DNA from: DATIXD01 sp035518875
Lineage (GTDB): Bacteria > Pseudomonadota > Gammaproteobacteria > Methylococcales > Methylococcaceae
NCBI GenBank assembly: GCA_035518875.1
Contig: DATIXD010000064.1
Span: forward strand, 1-8,763
Length of the DNA: 8,763 nucleotides
Reading direction: 5' to 3'
Shown here piece after piece: positions 6,821 through 8,763 of this stretch. The translations under genes and the position numbers were made by a program. Under the pieces are notes generated by a model. It made no database searches. It saw only the letters and a program-made list of their open reading frames with translations, and had not been told where the DNA came from. The first letter of the stretch is position 1, and each line of letters begins with the position of its first letter.

Positions 6821-6849
6821 CTTATAAGACCTCCATCAAGAGTATGCAA
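6821..6849 (-). promoter_or_regulatory. Candidate sigma70 promoter of the TIGR04073-like gene
   Basis: On the minus strand TTGCAT (6844-6849, 3/6 to the -35 consensus) is separated by exactly 17 nt from TATAAG (6821-6826, 5/6 to the -10). Transcription would start near 6814, giving a leader of about 23 nt that contains the GAGG ribosome binding site. A 10-bp perfect palindrome AGAAATTTCT (6813-6822) overlaps the -10 and start point and could be an operator. Confidence 0.45.
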
Positions 6850-6885
6850 AGCACCCGCTTTTTACAAATTGTCGGCCGCAGGCGT

Positions 6886-7581
6886 TTACCAAGGAAGTTC
6901 CTCGCCCCGGAAATTTATGAAGCGGCCTGAGGCGGCCGGCGTGAAGCGATCCATCACCCCGCGCATACCGGCAACGCTCTCCTCAGGCGATGTCGGCGCC
7001 TGCGGGCCGCCCATGTCCGTCCTAACCCAGCCGGGATGCAAGATCAGAACGCCGATTCCGCGATCCTTCAGGTCGATCGACAGACTTTTCATGGCGGCAT
7101 TCAAAGCCGCCTTGCTGGAGCGGTACATGATGGAACCGCCGCTGCTGTTGTCACCCATGCTGCCCATGAGGCTGGTGATGGCAACGATCAGCCTTTGTCG
7201 GCTGCGCGCCACCTGCGGCAGCAGGGCTTCCGCCAGCTTGACCGGCGCCTGGGTGTTGATTAACAACGTGTCCTGCCAGCGCTGGTAGTCCATGCAACCG
7301 AAACCGGTCTGGCCGGTATCGCCATAGACCCCAGCATTACTCAATAGGATGTCGATGGACTCCTCGGCGAGTTTGCAGGCAAGCGCGTCGATGTCGGCGA
7401 AATGACGCAAGTCCAGGTCATGAATGGAGATCGTCGGAAATATTGCTGCGGTAGCCAGCAAATCCCTTGCTGCATCGGGCTTGCGGCAACAAGCGAATAC
7501 CTTCCATCCCGCTGCGGCGTATTGGCGGCAAAATTCCAGCCCGAGCCCGCGGTTTGCTCCGGTCACCAGTACGGTAGGCAT
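6886..7581 (-). CDS. Short-chain dehydrogenase/reductase (classical SDR), C-factor/sniffer-like
   Basis: An NAD(P)-dependent cytosolic oxidoreductase of 231 residues with an intact Rossmann fold. The cofactor-binding TGANRGLG motif is at 7-14, LSNAG ending at Gly84, structural Asn109 in INTQAP, catalytic Ser137 in ITS, and the catalytic YxxxK as Tyr153 and Lys157 in YRSSKAALN. HPGWVRTDMGG (182-192) follows, typical of the sniffer/CsgA (C-factor) subgroup of small SDRs. The substrate is unknown; carbonyl reduction is the usual activity. ATG 7581 is secured by AAGGAG 6 nt upstream. It lies upstream of the TIGR04073-like gene on the same strand with a 94-nt gap that holds that gene's own promoter candidate, so an operon is not certain. 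Confidence 0.93.
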   Translation of the reverse strand: MPTVLVTGANRGLGLEFCRQYAAAGWKVFACCRKPDAARDLLATAAIFPTISIHDLDLRHFADIDALACKLAEESIDILLSNAGVYGDTGQTGFGCMDYQRWQDTLLINTQAPVKLAEALLPQVARSRQRLIVAITSLMGSMGDNSSGGSIMYRSSKAALNAAMKSLSIDLKDRGIGVLILHPGWVRTDMGGPQAPTSPEESVAGMRGVMDRFTPAASGRFINFRGEELPW

Positions 7582-7587
7582 GTCTCG

Positions 7588-7593
7588 CTCCTT
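7588..7593 (-). promoter_or_regulatory. Ribosome binding site of the SDR gene
   Basis: A full AAGGAG on the minus strand, 6 nt before ATG 7581, is the strongest Shine-Dalgarno in the window and fixes the start. Confidence 0.8.
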
Positions 7594-7959
7594 ATGGATG
7601 ATCGTTTAATGGTTAGCGAAGTATGCCACAGCCGAGCCGGCTTGAAGGCCTCTCGGCACTCAAGCGGAATCGGACCCGCCTTTCATCCCCGTCGCTTGGC
7701 CAGTCCAATCGGGTCGAGAATGGGTTGGCGATGGTTATTGGGTCGCGAGTGAAAATCCGCCAGATGCGTATCTTGATGCGCGATGACGCTCGAGGCTTGC
7801 GGGCGGGGTTCAAAATTTTTTCCCATCCCTTGAACCTTTCCCGTCAGGCTCGGAATTCATCATTGACTGTCGAGCAACCCACTCGGACAAAAAACTTAGC
7901 GACAGAAATTAGTTTGAATTGTATTTTTTTCTTAAATTTCTTAACGATAGAGTCGAGCC
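7594..7959. other. Divergent intergenic region between the SDR and the small secreted protein
   Basis: About 365 bp lie between two divergently transcribed genes, so both promoters should be here. Open frames exist on both strands (for example 7623-7970 plus and 7613-7813 minus), but none has a ribosome binding site, a recognisable domain or normal composition, and I do not call them. From about 7810 to 7950 the DNA becomes A/T-rich with T-runs (7922-7930), as expected upstream of the 7960 gene. A TTGACT hexamer is at 7863-7868 without a matching -10 at normal spacing. Confidence 0.4.
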
Positions 7960-8355
7960 ATGAACAATAAAACCCGTTTTATTTCCGTCCTTTCCTCAAC
8001 CCTGTTATTCCTGACCGCTTCTCTCAGCGCGGATGCCGCCGGCATTAGAGTGCGATGCGACAAGACGGCGAATCGCTCCAAGATTTCCGTGGACGGCAAC
8101 GACCTTGTGCCAGGCCGGTACTACAGAGCCCAGGTGATCGGCTATGGCCCGACCAAGAACAAGATTACGGCCTGGAAGCGGGCTGTCGGCGACGAAGTGG
8201 AGTTCGACCTCGACAGCAATCCGGCCGACATCAGAGCGGGCGCGACGTCCATCCCGGGTAACTTCATCGGCAGCGTTCCCCGCGTCACCGGCAAGTTTTA
8301 CAACGCAAAGGGCTACATGGTCGTCTCCGACACGGTCGCTTGTCGCCGACGCTAA
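7960..8355 (+). CDS. Small secreted protein of unknown function
   Basis: A 131-residue exported protein. The N-terminus MNNKTR, a hydrophobic core (about 8-21) and an Ala-rich LSADAAG cleavage region near 27 form a clear signal peptide, which supports ATG 7960 even though the upstream GAG-rich ribosome binding site is weak. The mature part (about 104 residues) looks like a single beta-rich domain with only two cysteines, Cys33 in RVRCDK and Cys128 in VACRRR. Placed at the two ends, they probably form a disulfide. Internal features are KISVDGNDLVPGRYYRAQV, a charged EVEFDLDSNPADIRAGAT stretch and a very basic C-terminal CRRR. It resembles small periplasmic hypothetical proteins I associate with methanotroph genomes, but I cannot name a family. 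It stands alone, with a hairpin about 50 nt downstream. Confidence 0.82.
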   Translation: MNNKTRFISVLSSTLLFLTASLSADAAGIRVRCDKTANRSKISVDGNDLVPGRYYRAQVIGYGPTKNKITAWKRAVGDEVEFDLDSNPADIRAGATSIPGNFIGSVPRVTGKFYNAKGYMVVSDTVACRRR

Positions 8356-8405
8356 TCCGATCGAGCTACCAACTCCGGCTCTCAACGGCTGCTTCCCCAC
8401 ACTAC

Positions 8406-8442
8406 AAAAAGTCCGCGGGCTTTCCGAGGCGACGGAGTTTTT
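8406..8442. terminator. Candidate bidirectional rho-independent terminator
   Basis: Arms AAAAAGTCCG (8406-8415) and CGGAGTTTTT (8433-8442) pair over ten positions with one G-G mismatch. The A-run on one side and T-run on the other give a U-tract for either strand. It sits between the stop of the secreted-protein gene (8355, plus) and the convergent stop at 8498 (minus), where a shared terminator is expected. The loop is long (17 nt), so the stem is only moderately stable. Confidence 0.5.
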
Positions 8443-8497
8443 CTTAAGCGCTAGAGGGAATGAGCTCGAGGGCCAAGGGCGATGCCCACACCCATTT

Positions 8498-8763
8498 TCA
8501 GTATTTCAAGATCACTTCCGCCGGAAATTCGCCGACAACCGCCTCATCCGCCGCAAAACCGCTCACCGGCTTGCCGTTCACGTTCACCTCGCGAAGCGGT
8601 TTGTCCGCCGGCGCTTTGACGGCGATCTTGCCCGGCGGCAGGGTGAGATCGCCGTCCAGCTTCAAACGCAACGCCCCGGAAGCGTCGCCGCGCAGACTGT
8701 AATTGAGCGTTCCGTACCAAGTCGGCAACCGTTTCACCGTCACGCCGGTTTCGCTGTCCACCC
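8498..8763 (-). CDS. C-terminal end of a large protein, possibly carbohydrate-active (5' end outside window)
   Basis: The minus-strand frame is open from the window edge to a TGA at 8498-8500, giving about 88 residues. The start is outside the window; the GTG at 8761 is just where the window cuts. The sequence alternates hydrophobic and polar residues like a beta-sandwich: TWYGTLNYSLRGDASGALRL, then LPPGKIAVKAPADKPLREV, then VNVNGKPVSGF and a final EFPAEVILKY. A 'vnGkpv' strand followed by a closing beta-strand is common at the C-terminus of large glycoside hydrolases and related F5/8-type multidomain proteins. That is resemblance only; no catalytic region is in view. The codon pattern and the absence of stops make it clearly coding. 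Confidence 0.7.
   Translation of the reverse strand, partial: VDSETGVTVKRLPTWYGTLNYSLRGDASGALRLKLDGDLTLPPGKIAVKAPADKPLREVNVNGKPVSGFAADEAVVGEFPAEVILKY

Noticed and set aside
7805..7830. GGTTCAAAATT stretch that resembles a tRNA T-loop.
   Set aside because: No matching acceptor, D or anticodon stems can be formed around it.
7623..7970. 115-codon plus-strand frame between the SDR and the secreted-protein gene.
   Set aside because: No start signal, highly basic and unstructured composition, and it overlaps the start of the better-supported gene at 7960.
1..8763. CRISPR arrays, insertion-sequence ends, toxin-antitoxin pairs or phage genes.
   Set aside because: I saw no regularly spaced repeats, no transposase or integrase motifs, no long terminal inverted repeats and no small-gene pairs of the expected type.

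Overview
The window looks like a piece of a GC-rich gammaproteobacterial chromosome. The mix of a Kup potassium transporter, an NhaD-type antiporter remnant, an exosortase-associated TIGR04073-type protein and small secreted proteins recalls methanotrophs of the Methylococcaceae. That assignment is inference from family resemblance, not from a marker gene.

Layout. Positions 1-1655 (+) hold the 3' end of an SLC13/DASS-type permease, followed 21 nt later by a complete lipoprotein form of ApbE (FAD:protein FMN transferase). Facing them, with a 2-nt gap, is a TVP38/TMEM64 (VTT domain) membrane protein on the minus strand (1658-2356). A 455-bp intergenic stretch follows. It contains one perfect and three one-mismatch DnaA boxes beside an AT-rich segment with short inverted repeats, and is the most interesting non-coding signal here. 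Next on the minus strand is a complete kup (2812-4689).

From about 4690 to 6390 the DNA looks decayed. There is a stretch of about 370 bp without a convincing gene, then a C-terminal-looking fragment on the minus strand, then an nhaD pseudogene on the plus strand. The nhaD copy lacks its N-terminal part, has two frameshifting lesions that remove or scramble the most conserved motifs, and runs past its normal C-terminus into the next convergent gene.

From 6360 to 7581 two minus-strand genes follow: a secreted TIGR04073-like exosortase-associated protein and a classical short-chain dehydrogenase/reductase. After a 378-bp gap comes a small secreted protein of unknown function (7960-8355, +), then a hairpin that could terminate both convergent genes, and last the C-terminal end of a large minus-strand protein that leaves the window.

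How the genes fit together. Three of the genes are ion or solute transporters (SLC13 permease, Kup, dead NhaD). This suggests a region concerned with cation and anion homeostasis in which the Na+/H+ antiporter has been lost. ApbE flavinylates partner proteins, but no Nqr, Rnf or other FMN-binding partner is visible. I did not find a clearly novel multi-gene system. The strongest leads are the DnaA-box cluster and the nhaD junction with foreign-looking DNA.
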